DNA from: an uncultured Myxococcales bacterium
GTDB taxonomy: Bacteria > Myxococcota_A > UBA9042
DNA: 35,700 nt
Reading direction: 5' to 3'
NCBI GenBank assembly: GCA_903955385.1
Contig: CAJBNH010000114.1
Span: 1-35,700 of the forward strand
The notes under the pieces were generated by a model. That model searched no databases. It worked only from the letters and a program-made list of their open reading frames with translations, and had not been told where the DNA came from. Shown in pieces: positions 16,480 to 25,022 of the stretch (the stretch's first letter is position 1; the number at the start of each line of letters is the position of its first letter). A program made the position numbers and the translations under genes.

Positions 16480-16712
16480 GCAAACACGGCCCTGCCCCCA
16501 AGCCACCGTCGCACACCGCCAGACCGACCCCAAGTCGGCCCATTTTGAGCGTTCAACCGTCAGTCTGCGCGGCCAGATCCCCCCGGTCAACGTTTCGAAC
16601 CTCAGACAATCTCTGGAATTTGCGTCCAGCAAGCACACCCGTCCGGCGCAGCACCGTGGGGTCCCTCGCAGGTGCGTCTGTCCTGATCTTGTCGGCCGCT
16701 CAGGGGCCCGTG
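16480..16712 (+). repeat. Dispersed intergenic repeat I, copy B
   Basis: Runs from GCAAACACGGCCC through the 37-nt block shared with copy A, then GATCCCCCCGGTCAACG, ATTTGCGTCCAGC, GCAGCACCGTGGGGTCCCTCGCAGGTGCG and TTGTCGGCCGCTCAG, the later parts matching copy C. It fills the gap between the rhomboid start (16417) and the TerC stop (16720). On the minus strand it therefore begins at the TerC stop and ends about 60 nt before the rhomboid start. Confidence 0.85.
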
Positions 16713-16719
16713 CCGGGAG

Positions 16720-17673
16720 TCAGCGGTCGTCGGAACCCGCGCGAGCCGCTTCCCTGCGCGACACGATCAGGGAGGCCGCGATCGAAGTGCCCAGGATCAG
16801 ACCGATCACTGCAAGCGACACGACGGGAGCGACCTTGACGAAGTCGATGGCCGTCATCTTGGCGCCGACGAACACCAACACGGCGGCCAGGCCCACCTTC
16901 AGGTAACGGAACTTGTCGATCACCCCGGCCAACAGGAAGAAGAGCGACCGCAAGCCCATGATCGCGAAGATGTTCGACGTGAACACGATGAAGGGATCCG
17001 TAGTGATGGCGAAGATGGCCGGGATCGAGTCGACGGCGAAGATCACGTCGGTCACTTCGACCAGCACCAGGGCCATGAACAGGGGCGTGGCCAGGCGCTT
17101 GCCCTGCTGCACCGTGAAGAATCGCTCGCCGTCGAAGTCGGGCGTCGACGGGATCAGCCGCCGCGCCAGGCGCAGCGCGAAGCCGTCTTCGGGGTGCTGT
17201 TCCTGGCTCCGCTGCGCGAACATCTTGATGCCGGTCAGCACCAGAAACGCGCCGAACACGTAGATGAGCCAGTGGAACTTCGCGAGCAACGCGGCGCCGG
17301 CAAAGATCATCACGGCCCGCATGACCAGCGCCGAGAGGATGCCCCAGAACAGCACGCGGTGCTGGTAGAGCGGCGGAATGCCAAGCGCCGAAAACACCAG
17401 GACGAACACGAAGATGTTGTCAACCGAAAGCGACTTTTCGACCAGATAACCGGTCAGGAACTCCAAGCCGCGTTGCGCCCCGAACTGCCACCACAGGACG
17501 GCGTTGAAGACGAGGGCAAGCGCGATCCAGACGGCGCTCCAGCCGGCCGCCTCGCGCAGCCCCACCACGTGCGACTTGCGGTGGAAGATGCCGAGGTCGA
17601 TGGCCAGCATGGCGAACACGAAGGCCAGGAAGCCGAACCACAGGGTGGGGCTGCCGATGGTCTCGAGGGGCAT
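16720..17673 (-). CDS. TerC/Alx-family membrane transporter
   Basis: A 317-residue protein with ATG 17673 behind AGGAGG. About nine hydrophobic helices are visible. The acidic helix motifs of the family are present: VEKSLSVDNIFVFVLVFSA and VEVTDVIFAVDSIPAIFAI, in which the Asp/Glu residues are the proposed metal-binding sites. The N-terminus TLWFGFLAFVFAMLAIDLGIFHRK is typical of Alx-type members. The family exports manganese or other divalent ions and has been linked to tellurite resistance and protein secretion. The leader (17674-17806) lacks the conserved parts of the yybP-ykoY manganese riboswitch often found before such genes, so regulation is unclear. Confidence 0.92.
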   Translation of the reverse strand: MPLETIGSPTLWFGFLAFVFAMLAIDLGIFHRKSHVVGLREAAGWSAVWIALALVFNAVLWWQFGAQRGLEFLTGYLVEKSLSVDNIFVFVLVFSALGIPPLYQHRVLFWGILSALVMRAVMIFAGAALLAKFHWLIYVFGAFLVLTGIKMFAQRSQEQHPEDGFALRLARRLIPSTPDFDGERFFTVQQGKRLATPLFMALVLVEVTDVIFAVDSIPAIFAITTDPFIVFTSNIFAIMGLRSLFFLLAGVIDKFRYLKVGLAAVLVFVGAKMTAIDFVKVAPVVSLAVIGLILGTSIAASLIVSRREAARAGSDDR

Positions 17674-17806
17674 GAGAGAGGATCCTCCTGACGATGACGT
17701 TGAGGGGAAGGCCGCGTCCGGGCCAAAGCGCCGCGGGGCTATTGGCCTTTTAGATGCTTGGTGGCCGAAAAGGTTGCGGTGGATGGCGTAACACAGGGGG
17801 CACGTA

Positions 17807-17884
17807 GTGCCAAGTGCCAGATGCGCGACACGGTGGTTCTCGCCGCTGCCCCCACGCCAGTCGGCGATGCCGTACCGACGGCGA
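17807..17884 (+). repeat. Dispersed intergenic repeat II, copy 1
   Basis: The block GCCAGATGCGCGACACGGTG, GTTCTCGCCGCTGCC and ACGCCAGTCGGCGATGC recurs at 32938-33014 with only a few changes over about 78 bp. It lies about 130 nt upstream of the TerC start. The minus strand has an open reading (IADWRGGSGENHRVAHLALG) that I could not tie to any family, so it may be the end of a lost mobile element. Apart from it, the spacer 17674-18119 shows only the TerC ribosome-binding site. Confidence 0.75.
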
Positions 17885-18119
17885 CAGCAGGACTTGACCT
17901 TGGCCAGCGCGTCAGCTCCCGAACTGGCAACTGGAACTGCCTGACCCCAGGCCCCCGCACAACCGCCTCGTGCCGTTGTCATCCCCACCGAGATCCGCCA
18001 GTCTCGTCAGGTTCTCTTTCGTGGTCCGACCTTTGCACAATGCCGCTGCATCGCCCCCAGCCGCATTGCCTTTCGGACCACCGGTTCCGCGGCTTCTCCG
18101 GGCGCATCGGAGTGTGACC

Positions 18120-20309
18120 ATGGCCTCGAGTCCTTCACACCGCTGGACGTTCTTCCGTGCCGGCGGCTTCGATCAGGTGCGCATCGAGACCGGCGACGAC
18201 ATCGTCCATTTGGACACGCTGGACCAGAAGCTGTGGGTGGCCCTGAGCTGCCCGACCAAGGGCTTGTTCTTCGACGCCAAGACGCTCGAGGCGATCGACA
18301 CCGACGGCGACGGCCGCATCCGTGCGCCAGAGCTGCTGACGGCGGTTGGGTGGGCCTGCACGCTCTTGAAGGACCCCCAGGAGCTCGTCGGACCCAAGCA
18401 GGCCTTGCCGCTAGCGGCGATCGACGACCGCACGCCGGACGGCGTCGCCTGGCTCGCTGCCGCGCGTCGGATTCTGGTCCTGCAAGGGCGGCCGGACTCG
18501 CCGTCGATCACGGTCGAAGATGCTGCCAACGCCGCCACGCTGTTCGCCGCCACCCGGCTGAATGGCGATGGTGTGGTGCCCGCGGACGCAGCCGAGACGG
18601 ATGGGGTCCGCGCCGCGATCGAGGCGATGGTCGCCTCTGTGGGCTCTGTCGCAGACCGCAGCGGCAAGCCCGGCGTCACGCAGGACCACGTCGATCGGTT
18701 CTTTGCGGCTGCCGCGGCCTACGAGGCGTGGTGCCGCGCAGGCGAGGACGCCGCGGTGCGGGTCCTGGGCGTCGACACCGCAGCGGCCGCCGGAGTCCTG
18801 GCGACCGTGCGGTCCAAGATCGACGACGCGTTCGCCCGTGCACGCCTGGCAGCGTTCGATCCGCGCGCGGCCGAAGCCTTGCACCCGGACGAAAAACAGT
18901 ATCAGGCGATCGCGGCGCGCGACTTGAGCGTCACGCCCGCAGAGCTGCGCGACCTGCCGCTGGCCCGCATGGGCGCGGGGATGCCACTGCCGTTCGATGC
19001 GATCAATCCCGCCTGGACCAAGGAGATGGCGGCGTTCGTCGCGTGCGCGGTGAAGCCACTGGTGGGCGACCGCAAGGTCCTGACCGAGGCCGACTGGCAC
19101 ACCGTCCAAGATCGTCTCGCGCCTTGGTTCGCGTGGCAGGCGGCCAAGGCCGGCGCTGACGTTGAGGGCCTGGGCGTCGCACAGGTGCGCGAGCTGCTGG
19201 CAGGTTCGGCGCGCCAGGACGTGACGGATCTGATCGCGACCGACCGCGTACTCGACACCGAGTACCTGGCCATCGCAGCGGTCGAGAAGCTGCTGCGCCT
19301 GCACCGGCACCTGCACAAGCTGCTGAAGAGCTTCGTCAGCTTCGAGGACTTCTTCGCGCTGGGCGGCAAGGGCATCTTCCAGGCCGGCACGCTGTACCTC
19401 GACCAGCGCAGCTGCGACCTGTGCCTGTACGTCAACGACGTGGGCGCGCACGCCGGCATGGCGCTCGCCAGCCACACCCACCTGGCCTATTGCACGCTGT
19501 CCCGCCGTGGCTCGGGCGAGACCGGCACGATCGTGGCCGCATTCACAGGCGGCGACTCGGACTACCTGTCCGTCGGCCGTAACGGCATCTTCTACGACCG
19601 CACGGGCAAGGACTGGGACGCGACGATCGTGCGGATCGTCGAGAACCCGGTCAGCATCCGTCAGGCGGTGTGGTCGCCGTACAAGAAGTTCCTGCGGATG
19701 GTCGAGCAGCAGGTCGCCAGGTTCGCCGCGTCCAAGGAAAAGGCGGTCGACGAGGTGGCAGCCGCCAAGGCGGGCAAGATCGGCGACGGGTCGATCATGG
19801 CCCCCGCCGACCCCGCCGCCCCGGCCAAGAAAGAGGCGTTCGACGTTGCCCGGTTTGCCGGTATCTTCGCCGCCATCGGTCTGGCCATCGGCGCCATCGG
19901 CGGCATGCTGGGTGCGATGTTCGGGGCCTTCTTCAAGCTGGTGTGGTGGCAGATGCCGCTCGCCATCCTGGGCATCATGGTCGCGATCTCCGGCCCGTCC
20001 GTGCTGATCGCGTGGATGAAGCTGCGGCAGCGCAACCTGGCGCCGATGCTCGACCCCAACGGCTGGGCGGTGAACGCCCGGGCGCGGATCAACATCCCGT
20101 TCGGCGGATCACTGACTCAGGTGGCCGCGCTGCCCCGTGGCGCCAAGCGCGATCTCGTCGACCCGTACAAGAAGAAGGGTCATCCGATGCTGTGGTGGAC
20201 CGGTGCAATCGTGGTCGCACTGGCGCTTGCGTGGCTGCTGGGCGGCGTCGAGTACGTGTTGCCCGGCAAGCTGCCGGCGTCGCCGCTGGTCACCGGGCAA
20301 CCGAGGTAA
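18120..20309 (+). CDS. Large EF-hand membrane protein of unknown function
   Basis: A 729-residue protein from ATG 18120; a GTG two codons earlier is possible. Residues 60-71 are a canonical EF-hand loop, DTDGDGRIRAPE, with Asp at 1, 3 and 5, Gly at 6, Ile at 8 and Glu at 12; RLNGDGVVPADAAE near 147 looks like a second, weaker loop. A long, mostly helical soluble region follows, with the conserved-looking stretch FEDFFALGGKGIFQAGTLYLDQRSC. Hydrophobic segments occur at about 575-640 (Gly-rich, AIGLAIGAIGGMLGAMFGAF) and about 686-706 at the C-terminus. I do not know a function; calcium binding is the only supported biochemical guess. It is followed after 2 nt by a small membrane protein, a likely partner. 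Confidence 0.75.
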   Translation: MASSPSHRWTFFRAGGFDQVRIETGDDIVHLDTLDQKLWVALSCPTKGLFFDAKTLEAIDTDGDGRIRAPELLTAVGWACTLLKDPQELVGPKQALPLAAIDDRTPDGVAWLAAARRILVLQGRPDSPSITVEDAANAATLFAATRLNGDGVVPADAAETDGVRAAIEAMVASVGSVADRSGKPGVTQDHVDRFFAAAAAYEAWCRAGEDAAVRVLGVDTAAAAGVLATVRSKIDDAFARARLAAFDPRAAEALHPDEKQYQAIAARDLSVTPAELRDLPLARMGAGMPLPFDAINPAWTKEMAAFVACAVKPLVGDRKVLTEADWHTVQDRLAPWFAWQAAKAGADVEGLGVAQVRELLAGSARQDVTDLIATDRVLDTEYLAIAAVEKLLRLHRHLHKLLKSFVSFEDFFALGGKGIFQAGTLYLDQRSCDLCLYVNDVGAHAGMALASHTHLAYCTLSRRGSGETGTIVAAFTGGDSDYLSVGRNGIFYDRTGKDWDATIVRIVENPVSIRQAVWSPYKKFLRMVEQQVARFAASKEKAVDEVAAAKAGKIGDGSIMAPADPAAPAKKEAFDVARFAGIFAAIGLAIGAIGGMLGAMFGAFFKLVWWQMPLAILGIMVAISGPSVLIAWMKLRQRNLAPMLDPNGWAVNARARINIPFGGSLTQVAALPRGAKRDLVDPYKKKGHPMLWWTGAIVVALALAWLLGGVEYVLPGKLPASPLVTGQPR

Positions 20310-20311
20310 CC

Positions 20312-21016
20312 ATGGGCCTGCGCGTCTCGGTCCGCCGCTGTCACTGGTTCGACCGCCGCATCCGCGCCGGGCGGCGCGACGAACTGCCTGCTGCGATTCG
20401 CCAAATTGCCGAGCAGATCGACGCCGGGCGGGCCGTGGGGCTGGTGGTGCGGCCCACGCCGACGTTCTCGTGGATTCCCTTTGGCATCACGATGTTCCTG
20501 TTCCTGCTGTGGCTGACGCTGCTGGCGCCGCTGGTGGATGGCGGCTGGCGGCACATCGTGCCGGATGGGCCGCTTTGGCACACAGCGGCGATGGCGGCCG
20601 GGCTCGCGCTGGCGGTGGGTCTGATCGTCTACTACACGCTGTGGATCAACCTGTTCGGACCGCTGTGGCTCAAGCGCCGCCTCGACCGCCACTTTCTGCA
20701 CGTCGGCAGTGAGGGGGTGCTGCGCCGCGACGGACACCACTACGTCTTCGTGCCCTGGGCGGCGGTGGCGGGCGCCTGGACAGAGATCGGCACGGTGTAC
20801 ATGGACGACCATGGCGAACGACAGCAGACGTTGGACCTGCGGCTCGCCGGCCGGTCGTGGCTGACGGTCGCCCTGGTCAAGGGCTACGGCCCCGGAATCC
20901 TGTTTCAGGACTGGATCGAGTACGCGGAGGACGACTTGCGGCGGGTCGAGCGGCAGATCGCGGCGCTGCTTCGCGATGCGGCGGCGGCCTCACGGCCTGA
21001 CTCCGATCGTGGCTGA
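20312..21016 (+). CDS. Two-helix membrane protein of unknown function
   Basis: A 234-residue protein whose ATG lies 2 nt after the stop of the EF-hand gene, so the two are almost surely co-transcribed. Two strong hydrophobic segments are visible, one around WIPFGITMFLFLLWLTLLAPLV (about 50-72) and one around AAMAAGLALAVGLIVYYTLW (about 88-112). The C-terminal half is soluble and strand-rich (GVLRRDGHHYVFVPWAAVAG), which resembles a bacterial PH-like or YcxB-like domain, though this is only an impression. No catalytic motif is visible. Confidence 0.75.
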   Translation: MGLRVSVRRCHWFDRRIRAGRRDELPAAIRQIAEQIDAGRAVGLVVRPTPTFSWIPFGITMFLFLLWLTLLAPLVDGGWRHIVPDGPLWHTAAMAAGLALAVGLIVYYTLWINLFGPLWLKRRLDRHFLHVGSEGVLRRDGHHYVFVPWAAVAGAWTEIGTVYMDDHGERQQTLDLRLAGRSWLTVALVKGYGPGILFQDWIEYAEDDLRRVERQIAALLRDAAAASRPDSDRG

Positions 21017-21090
21017 ACAGTGACCGGTTGCGCCCGGACGAGCTTGCCCGCCGACGCACGCCGCCCCGCAGCCCCCCGACCGCCCAGAAC

Positions 21091-21633
21091 TCATCCGAAC
21101 AACGCCAACAGCTTGCGAGTGGTATTCGGGTTGCGCACGGTCATCTCCTGATACTCGCGCCGCGCCGATAGCTTGAGCATCGTCGACCGGGTCAGCGTCT
21201 CGATCCGCGCCGACCAGAACAGCACGCCTGGTGCATACGTCACGGACTCGAGTTCAGGCTTGAGGGGAAACCGCAGCACCACGCCGGGATCGTCCAGCGC
21301 ATCGGTCAGGAAACACACGTTGTGCTTCCAAGTCGCGTCGGCAAACACGGGCGGCATCGCGGCGACGGTGGCGGCCAGGTCCGCACGAGATCGCACCACG
21401 ACGCGCGCCGCGTAGCCGAAGGTCTCGGTCAGGCCGCGTTCCAGGCGCCTGGTCAGTGCCGCGCGGTCCGTCTCTGGCGTGGCCAACAGCACGTTGCCAC
21501 TCTGGATGTACGTGCGTACCGCCGAGAAGCCCATCGCCTCGACGGCGCGCGTCAGGTCCTGCATCCGGATTACGTTCTGACCGCCGACGTTGATGCCGCG
21601 CAACAGGGCGACGTGGGTGGGAGTTTCGGGCAT
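21091..21633 (-). CDS. DUF1697 family protein
   Basis: A 180-residue protein with ATG 21633 behind AAGGAG. The N-terminus HVALLRGINVGGQNVIRMQDL and the following TYIQSGNVLL are the family signature of DUF1697. The C-terminal STMLKLSARREYQEMTVRNPNTTRKL is also conserved. Length matches the family. The fold is two ferredoxin-like repeats and the biochemical role is unknown. It is convergent with the membrane-protein pair upstream and is not part of an obvious operon. Confidence 0.93.
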   Translation of the reverse strand: MPETPTHVALLRGINVGGQNVIRMQDLTRAVEAMGFSAVRTYIQSGNVLLATPETDRAALTRRLERGLTETFGYAARVVVRSRADLAATVAAMPPVFADATWKHNVCFLTDALDDPGVVLRFPLKPELESVTYAPGVLFWSARIETLTRSTMLKLSARREYQEMTVRNPNTTRKLLALFG

Positions 21634-21724
21634 GGGTCTCCTTGCCGCGCGTGCTCACCCGGGAGCGTCCCGGTCGGTCGCCCCGCAGTCGCGGCACCGC
21701 ACGGTCGCCAGGCCGCCGCGACCG

Positions 21725-22915
21725 TCAATACCCCTGCCCCCGCAACCACGCCACCAACTCGCGGTAAAACGCCTTGTGGTCAAAGGGGTTGCCGATGCCG
21801 GGCGGGTCGCCGAACAGGTGGCCGATCTCGTCGAGGTGGTCCGCCGGCACGCACCCCAGAAAGGTGCCCCACCGCGCATCGGCCACCCGCACCAGGCCGT
21901 CGTGCGGAATCGCCTTGAACAGCCCGCCGTCGACCACCTCGCGCGTGGCCCACAGCATCGCGTCCAGCGTGTCGACCTTCTTGTCGTACTTCTGCGCAAA
22001 TGGCACCGCGACCTGCGGCTGGCACTCGGACTTGGCGAGCGCAAGCGCACTTCGGCCCGCCAGCGAATAGTAGGCGACGCCAGGCTGGTCCTTCACCGTG
22101 GCGTTGAATTCCTTCATCGCGGGCGTCGACAGCTGCTGCATCGACTGGGCAAGGCTCGTCTGACCGTCCACCTCGCTCCAGACCGGCTTGCCCACGAATT
22201 GCAGCAGGCTGTCGACCAGTTTCTGCGCGCCCTTCCACGGCATCAGCCCCAGCGCGGCGTCGGCGACCGGCGTGCCCTGATGCGGCGTCGAGAACGTGAC
22301 CACGGCGGCCACCAGATCCGGGCGCTGTGCGGCCACCCACCGCGCGTCGAGACCGCCCTGCGAGTGGCCGATCAGCACGACCTTGGCGTGACCGGTCTGC
22401 GCGAGCAAGTCTTCGATCGCCTTCTGCAATTGCGCGCCGCGGTAGGGCGAGGACTGGAAAGGGTCGACGGCTGGTGTGGTCACGTGGGTTTCGCCATGCG
22501 CCAGCAGGTCCTCGCGCACGCCGTAGAAGTAGGTGGCGAACCCGATGCCCGCGAAGCTGTCCGCGCCGAAGAAGCCGTGGGCCAGCACGATCGGGTACGG
22601 GGGGCCCAGCTTGGGCGGCTGCGCAATGTCGTCGGGGGCGGCGGCGTCTGGCGCGGCGTCTGCGGCCGTGTCGGTCGCGTCTGGCGGGCTGTCGGGCGTG
22701 GCGTCCGCAGCGGGCTCTACGGCGTCGGGCGTCGGAGTGGTCGAGAAGTCGACTGCATCCGCGTCTGCCAGGTCAGCGTCTGCGACGGATGGGGTTGCGT
22801 CGGCCGCGCCCGGCTGCAGCGACGCCAGAGGCGGATCGGCACATGCCGCGAGCAGAAGCAGAAGCAGCGTCAGGGCTGACCGGCGCACGGGACCTCGGTG
22901 CAGAAGGGGAGTCAC
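21725..22915 (-). CDS. Secreted lipase lipoprotein, Pseudomonas/Burkholderia family I-like
   Basis: A 396-residue precursor from GTG 22915 (a GTG at 22888 with GAGGT just upstream is an alternative and still leaves a complete signal). The lipobox LAAC puts the lipid on Cys25. Residues about 30-100 are a low-complexity Asp/Ala/Pro/Thr linker. The alpha/beta-hydrolase part has the oxyanion segment YPIVLAHGFFG (about 107-117), nucleophile Ser185 in GHSQGG, and, by alignment with family I lipases, Asp339 in HDGLV and His360 in DHLDEIG. Cys298 and Cys355 match the disulfide that stabilises those enzymes. It should hydrolyse long-chain triacylglycerols at the cell surface. No foldase gene is seen nearby. 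Confidence 0.92.
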   Translation of the reverse strand: MTPLLHRGPVRRSALTLLLLLLAACADPPLASLQPGAADATPSVADADLADADAVDFSTTPTPDAVEPAADATPDSPPDATDTAADAAPDAAAPDDIAQPPKLGPPYPIVLAHGFFGADSFAGIGFATYFYGVREDLLAHGETHVTTPAVDPFQSSPYRGAQLQKAIEDLLAQTGHAKVVLIGHSQGGLDARWVAAQRPDLVAAVVTFSTPHQGTPVADAALGLMPWKGAQKLVDSLLQFVGKPVWSEVDGQTSLAQSMQQLSTPAMKEFNATVKDQPGVAYYSLAGRSALALAKSECQPQVAVPFAQKYDKKVDTLDAMLWATREVVDGGLFKAIPHDGLVRVADARWGTFLGCVPADHLDEIGHLFGDPPGIGNPFDHKAFYRELVAWLRGQGY

Positions 22916-23225
22916 GGCGCCGCTACCCCACGGCCGTGGTCCTGAACAGGTGCACTGTCGGGGCTGTTGCTGTCAAGTCGGGGGGCGGGGGGGGGGCCTG
23001 ATGATTGGTCACATCTTCCTCGCGTCTGCGACCGGCAGGTCTGGTCGAAACGTGTGGACATGACGACGGGGTTAGGCAAGAACATTGCATGAATACGCAC
23101 GGTTACGGAGATATGCAGGATCTCTTTGGGGGGTGCCGTGTCCGCGGTGACCATGCCCGCGGCGGAGTCTTCTGGGAGCACGCCGCGGTCACCGACAGCT
23201 GGGTCGATGCCAAGCGGCTCACCGG
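22916..23225 (+). other. Spacer with a G10 homopolymer tract; no gene seen
   Basis: GGGGGG, a C, and ten consecutive G (22987-22996) lie about 70-80 nt upstream of the lipase start. CGGTGACC (23145-23152) and GGTCACCG (23187-23194) form a dyad just downstream of the DUF2202 stop, a possible weak terminator without a U-run. No coding frame here has a credible start or family similarity. Confidence 0.5.
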
Positions 23226-23879
23226 TTACGGTGCACCTTTCTCGTGGGCCGAACTGACGATGGCGTCGTACTCTGCCTGGCTCAAGAACTGGGGCTCGTA
23301 CGTCTGGTTGCGTGCGACGAGCTGGCTGTGAAATCCGCGCAAGTGGTTGCGGGAACCCAGTGTCAGCTGGTCGTAGGTGGCGAGGATGTCCGGCTTGGTG
23401 GTGTGCGCCCGCCTTGCTCCGATGTCGACCAGGTCATACTCCTCAATCAGCGCTCCGACCTGCAGCGCTTCATCAACAGAAACGGCACCCTTAGCCAACA
23501 GCTGCGTGTCCAAAGCCTGCAACGCCGGATCCGAAAACTGGTTCGCGACATCGTTGGTGATGGGGTCCGGGATCCCGTAAGCCACGAGCAGTGTGCCGAT
23601 GGCCGCCATGTGACCGGATTCCGACGGCGGGATCGACGAGAACACCGGCAGGTCCCACTTCCCGCCAAGACTGACATAGACATCATGGGCGAGCTTTTCC
23701 TCCTCCCGGATGAACGTGAGGTCGGCGCGCTCACTTGCCGTCGCCGCGCCATTGGCTGCTTCGCCGCCGGTGGTCAGTGCCGTTCCTCCCGAAGTACCGT
23801 CGCTGGCACACCCCATGAAGGATGACAGCAACAACAGCCCAATGAAGTAACTTCCAGCAACACGGATGTCAGTTTTCAT
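23226..23879 (-). CDS. DUF2202 ferritin-like lipoprotein
   Basis: A 217-residue precursor; ATG 23879 is chosen because it opens into MKTDIRVAGSYFIGLLLLSS followed by FMGC, a signal with a lipobox-like end (Cys about 23), while the longer frame upstream is featureless. A Gly/Thr/Ala-rich linker leads to the DUF2202 domain, starting at LTFIREEEKLAHDVYVSL and continuing with the SIPPSESGHMAAI block, whose Glu and His residues are placed as in diiron ferritin-like four-helix bundles. The probable location is the periplasmic face of a membrane. Metal binding is inferred from the family; function is unknown. It stands alone between two spacers. Confidence 0.87.
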   Translation of the reverse strand: MKTDIRVAGSYFIGLLLLSSFMGCASDGTSGGTALTTGGEAANGAATASERADLTFIREEEKLAHDVYVSLGGKWDLPVFSSIPPSESGHMAAIGTLLVAYGIPDPITNDVANQFSDPALQALDTQLLAKGAVSVDEALQVGALIEEYDLVDIGARRAHTTKPDILATYDQLTLGSRNHLRGFHSQLVARNQTYEPQFLSQAEYDAIVSSAHEKGAP

Positions 23880-24454
23880 CACCGACCCCAGCGGGCCATT
23901 CTGTGGCCCTCGATTCGTAGGAGCCTGCTCCGAACATGACGGTTCAGTCTGGACCCATGGCCGCACTGCCGGCCCGCATCGGTCCTCCCGAATGCGGAAG
24001 CATGGCAGTTCTGCCAAGCCATCCTCGACCCTATCGTCGCGCGCGAATTCGTCGCATTGCGGCCGTTTCAGGGACCGCCCCACGCCACTACCTGTGGCCG
24101 CTCCTACTGTTTTGATGACGAATGGATGCCGACGTGTGGGACAGACAAGCTCCGATCCCCAACCACTCTGGCACGCGTCACCCGACTCACCGCCGCCCTC
24201 AGACCGTCCAGAGGCGCGCAGCAGGCCACCAACCGTCTACGTCCGCCCTAACCCTCTGTCAAGCCAATGATTGTTCTGAATGAAGGAATGTGCCGGGGGT
24301 CAAGTCACGACACCAGCTTCCCCAGAACGGCGGGTCGAGGTCCAAGTCGTCGGGCGGGTCTGGAGCATCGATCTCCGCCGCCGTGACACCGGCTGCCCAC
24401 CTGATGCAAACTTGCCGTCACGAACACCCCGCTCGGCAAGGAGCCTTTTGCACC
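23880..24454 (+). other. 575-bp spacer without a recognisable gene
   Basis: The only structures seen are a short hairpin GGGCCA (23893-23898) and TGGCCC (23904-23909) just upstream of the DUF2202 start, and AAGGAG near 24439, the probable ribosome-binding site of the CoA-binding gene. Base composition drops in GC around 24240-24290. Frames on both strands look like noise. Confidence 0.4.
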
Positions 24455-24889
24455 ATGGCCTCCGTCCACGAAACCTTCTGGCTGATGCAGCGCTACGCCT
24501 TCGTCGGCCACAGCGCGAGCAAACCCTTTCCCAAGCTGTCGTACAGCGCAGCCAAGGCTCGCGGCAACGTGGTCTACGCCATCGACCCAAGCGTGGCAGA
24601 GATCGACGGCGACAAGACCTGGCCAGACCTGAGCGCCCTTCCCGGGCCGGTCGATGGCGTCGTCCTCGAGGTCCCTGCCGCCGAGACCGCGGCGTGGGTC
24701 AAGGCCGCCGCCGACGCGGGCATCGCGCACGTCTGGATTCATATGGGCCGCGAGACCCCAGAAGCGCTCGCGGTCGCCAAGGAGCGCGGCATCCACGTGC
24801 GAACGGGCACCTGCGCGGTGCAATACCTCGACAAGCGATTTCCCCACAACATCCACAAGCTGCTGCGCAAGGCGACGGGAAACTGGTAG
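24455..24889 (+). CDS. CoA-binding domain protein, YccU-like
   Basis: A 144-residue protein from ATG 24455, about 11 nt after AAGGAG. The fold is a single CoA-binding Rossmann domain: YAFVGHSASKPFPKLSYSAA takes the place of the usual V-G-x-S nucleotide loop, followed by GNVVYAIDPS, DGVVLEVPAAET and the cofactor-side HVWIHMGRETPEAL, then GTCAVQYLDKRFPHN at the end. The Cys in GTCAVQYL matches the family's conserved C-terminal GxCxxxxL pattern. Such proteins bind CoA or acyl-CoA, and the function is not established. It starts upstream of a partial repeat copy and is convergent with the DUF4215 gene. Confidence 0.87.
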   Translation: MASVHETFWLMQRYAFVGHSASKPFPKLSYSAAKARGNVVYAIDPSVAEIDGDKTWPDLSALPGPVDGVVLEVPAAETAAWVKAAADAGIAHVWIHMGRETPEALAVAKERGIHVRTGTCAVQYLDKRFPHNIHKLLRKATGNW

Positions 24890-24896
24890 CCCCGCC

Positions 24897-24985
24897 GTTG
24901 GGCCCCTCGCAGGTCTTGTGCTGGTGATGTCGTCGGCTGGTCAGATGCCCGCGTCATGGTCGGGATGGTCGTCCCGGAAGGGCAG
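24897..24985 (+). repeat. Dispersed intergenic repeat I, partial copy D (3' end)
   Basis: GGGCCCCTCGCAGGT, then GTCGGCTGGTCAGATGCCCG and GGTCGTCCCGGAAGGGC, match in order the last third of copy C and the ending of copy E. It lies between the CoA-binding stop and the convergent DUF4215 stop (25023). Confidence 0.6.
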
Positions 24986-25022
24986 GCGGGTCACAGTCGT
25001 CGTCGCTTGCCCTGCCCGCCGA

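Noticed and set aside
16418-16543. Longer N-terminus for the rhomboid (start at 16543)
   Set aside because: Same reason: the extension lies partly in repeat copy B, and TTG 16417 has GAGGAG upstream.
17674-17806. Manganese (yybP-ykoY) riboswitch before terC
   Set aside because: The conserved loop sequences of that class are not present on the minus strand.
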